60,699 nucleotides of DNA, from NCBI GenBank assembly GCA_945877815.1, contig CAMDWJ010000025.1, positions 1 to 60,699 of the forward strand, written 5' to 3'. Positions 11,051-20,094 of this stretch are shown here, piece after piece. The notes beneath the pieces are model-generated. The model made no database searches. It was not told the origin of the DNA and saw nothing but the letters and a program-made list of their open reading frames with translations. The DNA comes from Caenispirillum bisanense (lineage in GTDB: Bacteria > Pseudomonadota > Alphaproteobacteria > Rhodospirillales > UBA2165). Position 1 is the stretch's first letter; each line of letters starts with the position of its first letter. Position numbers and translations under genes: made by a program.

Positions 11051-12811
11051 TTACGCCATCACGTTGTTGCGGTCGTCGAGCGTCTTGAACTTCTGCTTCG
11101 GCCCGAGGACGATTTCGTTGTGCGGCGCGCCCGACGGTATCATCGGGAAGACGTTCTCCGTCTTGTCGACCACCATATTGATGAAGACCGGCCCGTCGAT
11201 CGCCAGCGCCTTCGCCAGTGTCGCATCGACGTCGTCGGGCTTGATGCACGACAAGGCAGTGAAGCCGAAGGCTTCAGCCATCTTGAGATAATCGGCGCGG
11301 CCCGCGAGATCGCATTCCGATTCATGGTTGCTGTGAAACAGCTCCTGCCACTGGCGGATCATGCCGAGACGATCGTTGTTGAGATTCAGGATCTTCACCG
11401 GAAGACGATATTTAGAAATCGTCGCCATCTCCTGCACATTCATCATCAACGATCCCTCGGAGGTGACGCACACCACCGTCGAATCCGGATGCGCCACCTG
11501 CACGCCCATCGCGGCCGGCACGCCGTAACCCATGGTGCCGAGCCCGCCCGAGGTCATCCAGCGATTGGGCTCGTCGAAATGGATATATTGCGCGGCCCAC
11601 ATCTGATGCTGACCGACATCGGTGGTCACATAGAAGTCCGTTCCGGCGAGCGCCTTACGAAGGCGCTCGAGCGCATATTGCGGTTTGATCGCAGCCTTCT
11701 TGTTCTGATCGAAGCCGAGGCAATCGACGCTGCGCCACTGGTCGATCTGCTTCCACCAGGCCTTCAGCGCCTTGGCATCGGCCGACTTCTTTTTCTTTTT
11801 CCACACCCGCAGGGTGGCGGCGAGTGCCAAGCCCGCATCGCCGACGATCGGCACATCGACCTGAATGTTCTTGTTGATCGAGGACGGATCGATGTCGATA
11901 TGGATCTTGCGCGCATTGGGCGCAAAGGCCGAAGTCTTGCCGGTCACGCGATCGTCGAAGCGCGCGCCGACGTTAAACATCACGTCGCAATCGTGCATCG
12001 TGAGATTGGCTTCGTAGGTGCCGTGCATACCGGGCATGCCGATATAAAGCGGATCGGATGCCGGGAAAGCGCCGAGCGCCATCAAGGTCGTGGTGCAGGG
12101 AAAGCCCGTTTCGTGGACAAGCTGCGCCAACAGCTTCGAGGCTTCCGGCCCCGAATTTATGACGCCGCCGCCGGCATAGATGATCGGCTTCTTCGCCGCG
12201 GCCAGCAGCTCGACCGCTTCTTCGATGCGCGCCATATCCGGCTCGGTGCGCGGCTTGTAGTTGCGCGGCAGGGCTGCCTCGGGGCCAACATAGGGACCTT
12301 CGCCGAGGATGACGTCCTTGGGGATATCCACGAGCACCGGACCTGGGCGGCCGTGCATCGCCACATAAAAGGCTTCGTGCAGCACGCGCGCGAGATCCTC
12401 GGCCGAACGCACAAGATAATTGTGTTTGGTAGCGGCACGCGTGATGCCGGTGGTGTCGGCCTCTTGAAACGCATCGTTGCCAATCAGGCTGCTCACCACT
12501 TGCCCGGTAAGCACGACCAGCGGAATGGAATCCATCATGGCGTCGACCAGGCCGGTCACCGTGTTGGTCGCACCCGGGCCCGAGGTCACCAGCACGACGC
12601 CGGGCTTGCCGGTCGAGCGCGCGTAACCTTCGGCTGCATGCATGGCGCCCTGTTCGTGGCCGACCAGGATGTGGCGCAGGCGGTTCTGGAGATACAAACG
12701 ATCGTAGAGCGGCAGGGTGACGCCGCCCGGGTAGCCGAAAATGACGTCGACATCTTGATCGGCCAATGCCTTCAAGATGAGGTCTCCGCCAACGAAACGC
12801 TGTCCGGCCAT
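11051..12811 (-). CDS. ilvB: Acetolactate synthase large (catalytic) subunit
   Basis: This ThDP-dependent enzyme makes acetolactate from two pyruvates, the first common step of valine, leucine and isoleucine synthesis. The ATG at 12811 ([10 protein letters not shown]) gives 586 residues. Domain order is the N-terminal PYR domain with [14 protein letters not shown] and the catalytic Glu in [17 protein letters not shown], the central FAD-binding domain, and the C-terminal ThDP domain with [15 protein letters not shown]. The Mg-binding loop reads TSEGSLMMN, with Glu where many homologues have GDG; Glu variants exist in the family. A lysine-rich insert [10 protein letters not shown] lies near residue 340. 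It heads the ilvB-ilvN-ilvC run. Confidence 0.97.
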   Translation of the reverse strand: MAGQRFVGGDLILKALADQDVDVIFGYPGGVTLPLYDRLYLQNRLRHILVGHEQGAMHAAEGYARSTGKPGVVLVTSGPGATNTVTGLVDAMMDSIPLVVLTGQVVSSLIGNDAFQEADTTGITRAATKHNYLVRSAEDLARVLHEAFYVAMHGRPGPVLVDIPKDVILGEGPYVGPEAALPRNYKPRTEPDMARIEEAVELLAAAKKPIIYAGGGVINSGPEASKLLAQLVHETGFPCTTTLMALGAFPASDPLYIGMPGMHGTYEANLTMHDCDVMFNVGARFDDRVTGKTSAFAPNARKIHIDIDPSSINKNIQVDVPIVGDAGLALAATLRVWKKKKKSADAKALKAWWKQIDQWRSVDCLGFDQNKKAAIKPQYALERLRKALAGTDFYVTTDVGQHQMWAAQYIHFDEPNRWMTSGGLGTMGYGVPAAMGVQVAHPDSTVVCVTSEGSLMMNVQEMATISKYRLPVKILNLNNDRLGMIRQWQELFHSNHESECDLAGRADYLKMAEAFGFTALSCIKPDDVDATLAKALAIDGPVFINMVVDKTENVFPMIPSGAPHNEIVLGPKQKFKTLDDRNNVMA

Positions 12812-12868
12812 GGTCCTACTCCGCAGTTTTCCGGGCTTTCCCGGCATGAAGGCGCGGAACCTAACGTC

Positions 12869-13810
12869 TTAAATTTGCGTGGTCAACCGCGAATCGCGAA
12901 TTTTCGTAAAGATTTTTTGACATAAACTTTCCGAAAATTGCTCAGATACCCGCTCGGAGGGACCGATTTGTGTGCGAAACCAGGTCGATTGGCGCTTGGC
13001 GAACTGCCGTGTCGCCTGTTTGGCCGCCATTGCCGCCTCGCCCAAGTTTATCTGCCCTTCAAGATGGCGCAGCAGGTCGGGCACGCCCAGCGCCTTCATG
13101 GCCGGAAGGGCGAGGTCGAGGCCGAGTGCGGCCAAGGCCCGCACCTCCTCCAAGGCTCCCTGCGCCAGCATGGCGTCGAAACGCGCGTCGCAGGCCGCGT
13201 AGAGCGCGTCCCGCGGCGGATCGAGCACGAAGGTGAGGAAGTGGGCATCCGGCAACGGCGGCACGGGCGGCTCGTCCTGCCAATCGCTGAGGCTGCGCCC
13301 CGTCGCCAGCCACACTTCGTAGGCGCGGGTCACGCGCTGCGCATCGACCACCAATAGGCGCTCTCCCGCGCGCGGATCGATGCGGGCGAGCTCGGCATGG
13401 AAGGCTTGGGGGCCGAGCTGGTCACGCAGGGCGACCGCCTCGGCGCGCGCCTCGGCCGGCACCTCGGGCATCGCGCTCAAGCCCTGCGTCAGCGCCTTCA
13501 GATAAAAACCCGTGCCGCCGACCACGATGGGCAGGCGCCCGGCCGCGTGGGCCGCCGCGATCTCCACGCTCGCGAGCGTTGCCCAGCGTCCAGCCGAGCA
13601 GCGTTCCGCCGCATCCATCACGCCATAAAGACGATGCGGCACCACCCCTTCTTCTTCCGGCGTCGGGCGTGCTGTGAGGATGCGCAACTCGCGATAGATC
13701 TGCATCGAATCCGCATTGATCACGGTGCCGCAGAATTCCTGCGCGGCCGCGAGAGCGAGATGCGACTTACCGCTGGCGGTCGGTCCGGCAATGATGAGAA
13801 CGGGTTGCAT
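12869..13810 (-). CDS. miaA: tRNA dimethylallyltransferase
   Basis: MiaA transfers a dimethylallyl group to A37 of tRNAs that read UNN codons. The 313-residue protein starts with the P-loop IIAGPTASGKSHLAL (residues 6-20), then the DSMQIYREL switch (Asp acting as general base), the PHRLYGVMD and PIVVGGTGFYLKAL motifs, and ends with the C-terminal ATRQFAKRQSTWFR segment that contacts the anticodon stem. The last residues are less conserved. It is upstream of ilvB on the same strand with a 57-base, AT-richer gap that could hold the ilvB promoter. Confidence 0.97.
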   Translation of the reverse strand: MQPVLIIAGPTASGKSHLALAAAQEFCGTVINADSMQIYRELRILTARPTPEEEGVVPHRLYGVMDAAERCSAGRWATLASVEIAAAHAAGRLPIVVGGTGFYLKALTQGLSAMPEVPAEARAEAVALRDQLGPQAFHAELARIDPRAGERLLVVDAQRVTRAYEVWLATGRSLSDWQDEPPVPPLPDAHFLTFVLDPPRDALYAACDARFDAMLAQGALEEVRALAALGLDLALPAMKALGVPDLLRHLEGQINLGEAAMAAKQATRQFAKRQSTWFRTQIGPSERVSEQFSESLCQKIFTKIRDSRLTTQI

Positions 13811-13870
13811 GCCTGATTTCTAGACGCAAAGATGCTGCGAGATGCAGGATAATAAAGAAGGGGAGCGGTA

Positions 13871-14797
13871 ATGAAAGCGGTGGTCATCGATACGTTCGGC
13901 GGGCCCGAGGTCCTGCGCGTCGGCGATGTGTCCGAACCCAAGGCCGGCACCGGCGAAGTTCTGGTCGATATCCATGCCGCCAGCATCAATCCCGCCGATT
14001 GCCGCGTGCGCGACGGCGCCCGCCAAAACATCCTGACCGCGAAATTCCCGCAAACGCTTGGGCGCGATTTCTCAGGGGTAGTGCGAGCGCTCGGCGCCGG
14101 CGTGACGGACTTCAAGGTCGGTGACGCGGTTTTCGCCGTCACCGAGCAGGGCAAGGACGCCGCCTACGCCGAAACAATCGCGATCAATGCGGCCATCTGC
14201 GCGAGGAAGCCGGATTTCATGAGCCACGCCGAGGCGGCGGCCTTGGCGCTGATCGGGATTACCGCGCTGATCGCGGTCGAGGATACGATCAAATTGAAAA
14301 AGGGTGAAACCATTCTGATCCAGGGCGGCGCCGGCGGCGTCGGCGGCTATGCGGTGGCTTTGTCAAAACATATAGGTGCCCGCGTGATCGCGACGGCGAG
14401 CGCCAACAACCACGATTACGTCAAATCCCTCGGCGCCGATCTCGTAATCGATTACAACAAGGACGACTTCACTAAGATCGCGACCAACGTCGACGCGGTC
14501 TTCGATACGGTAGGCGGCAAGGTGCAGAGCCGCAGCTTCCAATCGATCAAGCCGGGCGGCAGGCTCGCTTGGGTGGCCGGCGGCGAAGCCGATTTCAAGG
14601 CGCCCGACGGCATTGGATTCCTGCGGCCCAACGTGGCGCGCGATCGCCCCCACCTGGAGCGCATCGTCGAGCTGGCCCGCAGCGGTGCCGTGAAGGCTCC
14701 GCCCATGCAGATTTTGAAATTGGAGGATGCGCGGCGCGCACACGAATTGAGCGATAGCCGCCACGTTCGTGGTAAGCTCATCTTCCAAGTTCGCTAA
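13871..14797 (+). CDS. NADPH:quinone oxidoreductase-like protein (zinc-independent MDR family)
   Basis: The 308-residue protein belongs to the medium-chain reductase superfamily. The N-terminal GroES-like domain contains the typical IHAASINPADCRVRDG and LGRDFSGVV segments, and the Rossmann domain has ILIQGGAGGVGGYAVALSKH (glycine-rich loop, about residues 155-174). No cysteine/histidine zinc site is visible, which places it with quinone oxidoreductase (crotonase-like QOR) members rather than alcohol dehydrogenases. The substrate is unknown. AAGGGGAG precedes the ATG by five bases. It is followed 15 bases later by the cysteine hydrolase on the same strand, so they are probably one transcript. 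Confidence 0.88.
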   Translation: MKAVVIDTFGGPEVLRVGDVSEPKAGTGEVLVDIHAASINPADCRVRDGARQNILTAKFPQTLGRDFSGVVRALGAGVTDFKVGDAVFAVTEQGKDAAYAETIAINAAICARKPDFMSHAEAAALALIGITALIAVEDTIKLKKGETILIQGGAGGVGGYAVALSKHIGARVIATASANNHDYVKSLGADLVIDYNKDDFTKIATNVDAVFDTVGGKVQSRSFQSIKPGGRLAWVAGGEADFKAPDGIGFLRPNVARDRPHLERIVELARSGAVKAPPMQILKLEDARRAHELSDSRHVRGKLIFQVR

Positions 14798-14812
14798 GAC
14801 GGAGGGACGATC

Positions 14813-15517
14813 ATGCAGACCTTCACCATCACGCCGGAGCTTGAATCGCAACTGATCGCGCGCCGCGGAAAGGTCCATCCGTTCGAACGGCTGGATGCAA
14901 CGAAGAGCGCCTTCATCGTCGTCGATATGCAGAAATATTTCATGGTCGACGACGAGCCCGGCTGCACGCCGCCCGCGCGCGACATCGTGCCCAACATCAA
15001 CCGCCTCGCCGCCGAGATGCGAAACAACGGCGGCCTAGTCGTGTGGATTCAGACCGAAGCCAAGCCCGAGACGCCGACCGATTGGGCGAACCTCTACGAA
15101 TCCTACACGCCCGAGGCAAAGGCGAAACGTCAGGCCAATCTCGGCAAAGGCGGATCGGGCTTTCCGCTGTGGCCGGCGCTCAAGGTCGAGGCCGGCGACA
15201 AGACCGTCATCAAGACGCGTTATTCCGCCTTCATCCAAGGTTCGTCCAATCTGAAAGAGGTTCTCGACAAACACGGAATCGACACGATCCTGATCGGCGG
15301 AACGGTGACCAACGTATGCTGCGAATCCACCGCGCGCGACGGAATGATGCTCGGCTATCGCACGGTGATGGTCGCCGATTGCAATGCCGCGACCAGCCAG
15401 GAGAACCATCAGAGTTCGCTGGCCGGTTTCCTCGCTATCTTCGGCGACGTACAGACGACCGAGCAGACGATCGCGAATTTGGCGAACAGCAGAAAGACTG
15501 TCCGCGCAGCAGAGTAG
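14813..15517 (+). CDS. Cysteine hydrolase, isochorismatase family
   Basis: The 234-residue protein has the alpha/beta fold of isochorismatase-like amidohydrolases. The catalytic triad is visible: Asp in AFIVVDMQKYF (about residue 41), Lys in KTVIKTRYSAF, and Cys in LIGGTVTNVCCESTARD (about residue 168), with the cis-peptide GG-T. Enzymes of this fold cleave C-N bonds (N-carbamoylsarcosine, nicotinamide, ureidoacrylate); the long N-terminal stretch before the domain resembles ureidoacrylate or biuret-type members, but the substrate cannot be told. GGAGGG lies before the ATG. A REP palindrome begins 13 bases after the stop. Confidence 0.88.
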   Translation: MQTFTITPELESQLIARRGKVHPFERLDATKSAFIVVDMQKYFMVDDEPGCTPPARDIVPNINRLAAEMRNNGGLVVWIQTEAKPETPTDWANLYESYTPEAKAKRQANLGKGGSGFPLWPALKVEAGDKTVIKTRYSAFIQGSSNLKEVLDKHGIDTILIGGTVTNVCCESTARDGMMLGYRTVMVADCNAATSQENHQSSLAGFLAIFGDVQTTEQTIANLANSRKTVRAAE

Positions 15518-15529
15518 ACAAGAAGCGCC

Positions 15530-15557
15530 GTCATGCGCGGACTTGGTCCGCGCATCC
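15530..15557. repeat. REP-like palindrome (left half of a composite)
   Basis: The arms ATGCGCGGAC (15533-15542) and GTCCGCGCAT (15546-15555) pair perfectly over a 3-base loop, inside the GTCAT...ATCC frame seen again at 43.9 and 51.2 kb. A second palindrome half (GATGGCCGGATCAAGCC, up to 15603) follows after a short spacer and is cut by the 267-bp element; its other half (CGGCCATGAC) resumes after 15880. Confidence 0.75.
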
Positions 15558-15603
15558 AGCTTTACATCGCGCATTCGGAAAGATGGATGGCCGGATCAAG
15601 CCT

Positions 15604-15870
15604 ACTGCTGTCCAGTTTAAAATGGTTCGAACCGGAACAAAGCCTTCCTCTGCTTATATTTTTGCATAATAGAACCGGCTGAGACTCGAACTCCGAAAAT
15701 AGGTTCGCCATGGCCGTATTTGCTACGGCCACCCCCGAATCGGCCATCGGATCTTGCAGGGCAAAACTGAGTATCCGCGCTCCAACGGTCTTTTCGCGCT
15801 ATTGCGCTTTCGACCGTGGATGCCCGTAACAAATACGTGCATGACGGCTTAATTTAAACCGCACAGCAGT
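15604..15870 (-). mobile_element. 267-bp non-autonomous element with terminal inverted repeats, copy A
   Basis: The ends ACTGCTGTCCAGTTTAAA and TTTAAACCGCACAGCAGT are inverted repeats with two mismatches. Read on the minus strand the unit aligns without any indel to copy B (43894-44160, plus strand); I count about 21 substitutions, so roughly 92% identity. It carries no transposase gene. It sits between the two halves of a REP-like palindrome and shows no convincing target duplication. By structure it is a MITE; which transposase would move it is unknown. Confidence 0.8.
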
Positions 15871-15921
15871 GGGCGTGACTCGGCCATGACGGCTATGTTT
15901 TGATTTCGGTCGTAGGGCCGC

Positions 15922-17196
15922 TCACTCCAGTGGCAGCGAGACCATGCCGTCGGCGAGCTTGGGTTCGAACCATGTGCTTTTGGGCGGCATGACCGCTTCG
16001 GCGTCGGCGACCGCTTTCAGATCCGCGATCGACGTCGGATAGAGCGCGAAGGCGACGGCCCATTGGCCGCTATCGACGCGCTTCTCCAATTCCGCCATGC
16101 CGCGAATGCCGCCGATGAAATCGATGCGCGGATCGACCCGCGGATCGCCGATGGCGAGCATCGGTTCAAGCAGGCGCGTCGATAAGAGACTGACATCGAG
16201 CCGTTCGACCGCCGACAGATCGGCCGCCGGTTGTTGCTTAAAGGCGAGCGCGTACCACTTACCCGCAAGGTACATGCCGAAGGTGCGGGCGATCGTCGGC
16301 TTGGCGGCGGCATTCGCCGGCGTCACGGTGAAATCGCGGGCGAGGCGTACCAGGAACTGTTCGGCGGTCATGCCGTTCAGATCGCGCACAACGCGGTTGT
16401 AATCGTAGATGCGCACCTCGTCGCCGGGAAAGCTGACGATCAGGAAATAATTGTAATGCTCGACGCCCGTATGGTTTGGATTGGCCTTGCGCAGCTCGGC
16501 GCGCACGCGCGCGGCCGCTGCCGAGCGATGATGACCGTCGGCAATGTAGATCACACCCTGTTCGGCGAAACCCTCGCCGATCGCATAGATGTCGGTCGGA
16601 TCGGTCACCTCCCACAGGCTGTGCACACTGCCGCCGGGCCCGGTCACGCTATAGGCGGGCGCGGACTTGGTCGCCGCCGCAGTGATGCGCGCCAGAGCCG
16701 GATGCGGCGCGTGGAAACAGAAGACCGGCCCGGTATGCGCCTCGACCGCGAGGATCTGCGCAACGCGATCGTCTTCCTTGTCCGGCCGCGTATGTTCGTG
16801 GCGGCGGATCAGATTGGCTTCGTAGGCATCGACCGAGCCCGAGGCGACGATGCCGGTCTGCACGTGATCGCCCATCTGGACCCGATAGATGTAATAGGCG
16901 GGAATCTCGTCGCGGCGAAGCACGTCGGCCGCGATGATCGCGCGCATGTTGGTGCCCGCCATCGCATAGACCTCCGGCGCGTGCGAATCGATCCCGGGCG
17001 GCAGATCGATTTCGGGCTTGGAGATATGCAGGAAGCTCCAGCGCTTGCCGAAGGCCAAGGCGCGCGCCTCGTCGCTGTCGAGCACGTCGTAGGGAGGTGC
17101 TGCGACCTCGGCCGCATGTTGCGGCGTGGGCCTCAGACCCGTGAACGGACGCACCAACGGCTGCGGAGCAGCCGGCCGCGAGGATTGGTCGGACAT
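15922..17196 (-). CDS. DUF1015 family protein
   Basis: The 424-residue protein has the DUF1015 hallmarks: an N-terminal PFTGLRPTPQHAAEVAAPPYDVLD (of which the APPYDV core is diagnostic), the YRVQMGDHVQTGIVASGSVD strand pair, RRHEHTRPDKEDDRV, and IADGHHRSAAAARVR in the middle with its conserved His pair. The biochemical role of bacterial DUF1015 proteins is not settled; the fold is related to ParB/sulfiredoxin-type nucleotide-binding proteins, which is family knowledge rather than something seen here. It is the last gene after degP on the same strand, 25 bases downstream, and may be co-transcribed with it. Confidence 0.85.
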   Translation of the reverse strand: MSDQSSRPAAPQPLVRPFTGLRPTPQHAAEVAAPPYDVLDSDEARALAFGKRWSFLHISKPEIDLPPGIDSHAPEVYAMAGTNMRAIIAADVLRRDEIPAYYIYRVQMGDHVQTGIVASGSVDAYEANLIRRHEHTRPDKEDDRVAQILAVEAHTGPVFCFHAPHPALARITAAATKSAPAYSVTGPGGSVHSLWEVTDPTDIYAIGEGFAEQGVIYIADGHHRSAAAARVRAELRKANPNHTGVEHYNYFLIVSFPGDEVRIYDYNRVVRDLNGMTAEQFLVRLARDFTVTPANAAAKPTIARTFGMYLAGKWYALAFKQQPAADLSAVERLDVSLLSTRLLEPMLAIGDPRVDPRIDFIGGIRGMAELEKRVDSGQWAVAFALYPTSIADLKAVADAEAVMPPKSTWFEPKLADGMVSLPLE

Positions 17197-17221
17197 CGAA
17201 TACTTCCGTTCTGTCTGTTGA

Positions 17222-18685
17222 TTAGCCGATCTGCAGGGCGACGAAGCGCAATCCGCCTTGGCCTTCGACCAGCAGGAGAATGGATTTGCGGCCGCGCTCG
17301 CGCGCCTCGTCCACCTTCTTGCGCACGTCGCCCGGCTGGGACACTTCCTCCTGGCTGATCTCGACGATTACATCGCCGGGCTTCAACCCTTTTTCGGAGG
17401 CCGCGCTATCGGGCTCGACCGTCGTGATGAGCACGCCCTTGGTCGCGTCCTTGAGCTTGTACTTGGCGCGCGCCTTGGCATCGAGGGAGGCCACGCTCAT
17501 GCCGAGCCCCTTGATCGCCAGTTCCTCGCCGCGATCGCCCTGGGTGTCGGAGCCGGTATCGGTGGCCGAGGCCACCTCTTCCTGCAATTCGCCGACATTG
17601 ACCTTGGTCTTCTCGCGTTTGCCGTCGCGCCAATATTCGACATCGACATCGCGGCCGATTTCGGTTTCGGCGACGAGACGCGGCAGCGCCTCCATGTTGG
17701 TGACGTCCTTGTTGTCGAACTTCAAGATCACGTCGCCCGATTTGATCTTGCCCTTCTCGGCCGGACTGCCCTCGGACACGCTGGCGATCAGCGCACCCGT
17801 CGTCTTGCCGAGGCGCAGGCTTTCGGCGATTTCGTCGGTCACCTTTTGGATGCGCACGCCAAGCCATCCGCGCCGCGCCTTGCCGTATTTCAGCAATTGA
17901 TCGATCACGCCTTTCGCGGTCGATGCCGGTACGGCGAAGCCGATACCGATGGAAGCCCCGGTCGGCGAGAAGATCGCGGTATTAATGCCGACGACCTCGC
18001 CTTTCATGTTGAACAGCGGACCGCCCGAATTGCCGCGGTTGATCGCGGCGTCGGTTTGGATGAAATCGTCGTAGGGGCCGGATTTGATGTTACGGCCGCG
18101 CGCCGACACGATCCCCGCCGTGACACTTCCGCCGAAGCCGAAAGGATTGCCGATGGCGACGACCCAATCGCCGACGCGCGCAGTTTCGGAATCGCCGAAC
18201 TTCACGAAGGGAAGCTCCTGCTTGGACTCGACCTTGAGAACCGCGAGATCGGTTTTTGGATCGCGCCCCACCACGGTCGCGATCAGGCGCGTGTCGTCCT
18301 GCAAGATCACGGCGATTTCCTCGGCGTCCTGAATGACGTGGTTGTTGGTAACGACGATCCCTTTGGGATCGATAATGAAGCCCGACCCGAGAGAGGTTGC
18401 CCGGCGCTGCTGCTGTTGTTGCGGGCGCGAGCGGTCGAAGAAGTCGCGAAAGAATTCCTCGAACTGCGATCCCGGAGGGAACTGCGGCAATTCGGCACCG
18501 CCGCTGCGGCCCGCCACCACCGAGGTCGTCGAGATGTTTACCACGGCCGGCAGCAAAATCTTGGCGAGATCGGCGAAGCTTTCGGGCGCCTGCGCCGCAT
18601 ATGCGGCGGGCGCGGCCAGCGCGATGACGGACCCCACGACGGCGGCACGCGCGAATGCGCGACCGACCCTATTGCTCTGCATCAA
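17222..18685 (-). CDS. degP: Periplasmic serine protease DegP/HtrA (Do family)
   Basis: This is a periplasmic protease and chaperone that degrades misfolded envelope proteins. The 487-residue precursor has a Sec signal peptide (AAVVGSVIALAAPAAYA-AQA). The trypsin-like triad is H116 (TNNHVIQ), D146 (KTDLAVLKV) and S220 (GNSGGPLF). Two PDZ domains follow (about 280-370 and 385-487). A Gln-rich linker, RPQQQQQQRRA, sits in the LA loop region, typical of alphaproteobacterial homologues. It lies downstream of hflK-hflC-DUF2065, which also handle envelope quality control, but a 286-base gap with palindromes suggests its own promoter. Confidence 0.96.
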   Translation of the reverse strand: MMQSNRVGRAFARAAVVGSVIALAAPAAYAAQAPESFADLAKILLPAVVNISTTSVVAGRSGGAELPQFPPGSQFEEFFRDFFDRSRPQQQQQRRATSLGSGFIIDPKGIVVTNNHVIQDAEEIAVILQDDTRLIATVVGRDPKTDLAVLKVESKQELPFVKFGDSETARVGDWVVAIGNPFGFGGSVTAGIVSARGRNIKSGPYDDFIQTDAAINRGNSGGPLFNMKGEVVGINTAIFSPTGASIGIGFAVPASTAKGVIDQLLKYGKARRGWLGVRIQKVTDEIAESLRLGKTTGALIASVSEGSPAEKGKIKSGDVILKFDNKDVTNMEALPRLVAETEIGRDVDVEYWRDGKREKTKVNVGELQEEVASATDTGSDTQGDRGEELAIKGLGMSVASLDAKARAKYKLKDATKGVLITTVEPDSAASEKGLKPGDVIVEISQEEVSQPGDVRKKVDEARERGRKSILLLVEGQGGLRFVALQIG

Positions 18686-18857
18686 AATTACGCCTCAAAA
18701 AAATCGTTTCGGGAAGGCCCACAACGCTTTCCGACACATAATATAGCAGCCGCCCGGGGAAACTTCACCTTACTCCGGTGTCGGACGCAGAGATTATTTT
18801 TTCATCTGCGGCGTTTTGAATTTTGCGAACCCGGCACGGGCGAGCACCCCCAACCCA

Positions 18858-18925
18858 ACTCTCCCCCAACGGCGGAGGGGGAAAGAAAACGTACCCTCCC
18901 CTATAGGGGGAGGGAAGGGTGGGGG
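18858..18925. repeat. C/G-rich palindromic repeats upstream of degP
   Basis: The arms CCCTCCCC (18894-18901) and GGGGAGGG (18907-18914) pair perfectly around TATAG, and a second C-run/G-run pair (CTCCCCC at 18861, GGAGGGGG at 18874) precedes it. Such CTCCCC-type palindromes are common intergenic repeats in Alphaproteobacteria. The remaining 18686-18971 holds the degP 5' region and no gene. Confidence 0.6.
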
Positions 18926-18971
18926 ACCGATCTCACCGGATGACCCTGGCTTAGTCTAAATCTGAACCGCT

Positions 18972-19160
18972 TCAATTGGCCCTGAGGACCCAGACCAGGG
19001 CCACGCCGGCGACGGCCGCCACAAGACCGCCGACACGCAAGGCATTCTCGGGCTGCTCCAAGGCGCGGGCAATCATGCGCCGCATGGCGGCTGGGAACAG
19101 GGCGTAAAGCGCCCCTTCGATGGCGATGGCCAAGCCGAGCGCGGTGAGCAAGTCCTCCAC
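18972..19160 (-). CDS. DUF2065 family small membrane protein
   Basis: The 62-residue protein has two hydrophobic helices (LLTALGLAIAIEGALYALFP and VGGLVAAVAGVALVWVL) joined by a basic amphipathic loop, MRRMIARALEQPENALR. This is the whole of the DUF2065 (YjeT-like) family, which sits next to hflC in many Proteobacteria. Its function is unknown; co-location suggests a role with the HflKC complex. It begins 34 bases after the hflC stop. Confidence 0.88.
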   Translation of the reverse strand: MEDLLTALGLAIAIEGALYALFPAAMRRMIARALEQPENALRVGGLVAAVAGVALVWVLRAN

Positions 19161-19194
19161 GCGTCAGCCCAGAACCCCCGCAACCCCGAAGCGA

Positions 19195-20094
19195 CTAGCG
19201 CGGCGCCGCGGCAGGCGCGCCGGCACCCTGGCCGCCGATATCGCCGAAGAAGCGGAAGAAATCGCCTTCGGGCGAGCCGACATAGCTGGTGTTTTCGCCC
19301 TTCAATCCTTCGATCATCGAACGCATCGAATCCCAGAAGTAATAGAAATCGCGATCCTGGCCGAACGCCGCGTTGTAGGTCCGCTGCGCCTCGCCTTCGC
19401 CTTCGCCGCGCAGTTTCTGTCCCGAACGCTGAGCCTCGGCGCGCACGATTGTCGCCCGCCGCTCCGCATCGGTGCGGATACGCTGCGCGTCCGCCGCACC
19501 TTCGGCGCGGATACCGCGTGCTTCCTGTTCGCGCTGGCTTTGCATGCGGCGGAAGATCGCAAGACCGTTCTCCTCGGGCAGGTCGAGCCGTCGGATGCGC
19601 ACGTCGAGCACTTCGACGCCGAATTCCTTCGCCTGAACCGCGGTGCGGCGCGAGATCGTCTCGATCAGGCGTGCGCGTTCGGCGGTCAACAAGGTGGCGA
19701 AGTCGGCATCGCCGAACACAGCGCGAAGCTGGGCGTTGATGATGCGGCTAAGACGTTGTTCCATGCCGAATTCGTTGTTGACGGCTTTGAAGAACAGCAG
19801 CGGATCGACGATCTTGTAACGCGCGAAGGCATCCACCAGGACTTGCTTCTGGTCCTTGGTCGGCACTTCTTCGGCGCGCGCGTCGAAATCGAGCACGCGC
19901 TTGTCGAAGCGCACCACGTCTTCGAGGAACGGAACCTTGAACTGTAAGCCGGCTTGGGTGACGACCCGGCGCGGTTCGCCCAAACGCGTGATCAAGGCCT
20001 GCTCGCGTTCCGAGATCGTGAAGATCGTGCCGAAGAGCCCGATCGCGACGAACGCGACAACGACGCCGAGTACGGCCAGGAGTCCTCTATTCAT
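19195..20094 (-). CDS. hflC: HflC, FtsH protease modulator (SPFH/band 7)
   Basis: HflC forms with HflK a large membrane cage around FtsH and modulates its proteolysis. The 299-residue protein has an N-terminal membrane anchor (LLAVLGVVVAFVAIGLFGTIF), the band-7 domain (ISEREQALITRLGEPRRVV through RLSRIINAQLRAVFG), and a long Arg/Glu/Ala-rich coiled coil (RRMQSQREQEARGIRAEG onward) with repeated heptads. The C-terminus is Gly/Ala/Pro-rich. Its ATG overlaps the hflK stop (ATGA). Confidence 0.96.
   Translation of the reverse strand: MNRGLLAVLGVVVAFVAIGLFGTIFTISEREQALITRLGEPRRVVTQAGLQFKVPFLEDVVRFDKRVLDFDARAEEVPTKDQKQVLVDAFARYKIVDPLLFFKAVNNEFGMEQRLSRIINAQLRAVFGDADFATLLTAERARLIETISRRTAVQAKEFGVEVLDVRIRRLDLPEENGLAIFRRMQSQREQEARGIRAEGAADAQRIRTDAERRATIVRAEAQRSGQKLRGEGEGEAQRTYNAAFGQDRDFYYFWDSMRSMIEGLKGENTSYVGSPEGDFFRFFGDIGGQGAGAPAAAPR

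Noticed and set aside
11051-12811. TSEGS in place of AGDGS in the ThDP loop of IlvB, as a sign of lost activity
   Set aside because: Glu variants of this loop occur in working acetolactate synthases, and all other motifs are intact.
10967-12925. 652-codon plus-strand frame opposite ilvB
   Set aside because: Antisense shadow in a GC-rich gene; ilvB on the minus strand has full motifs.
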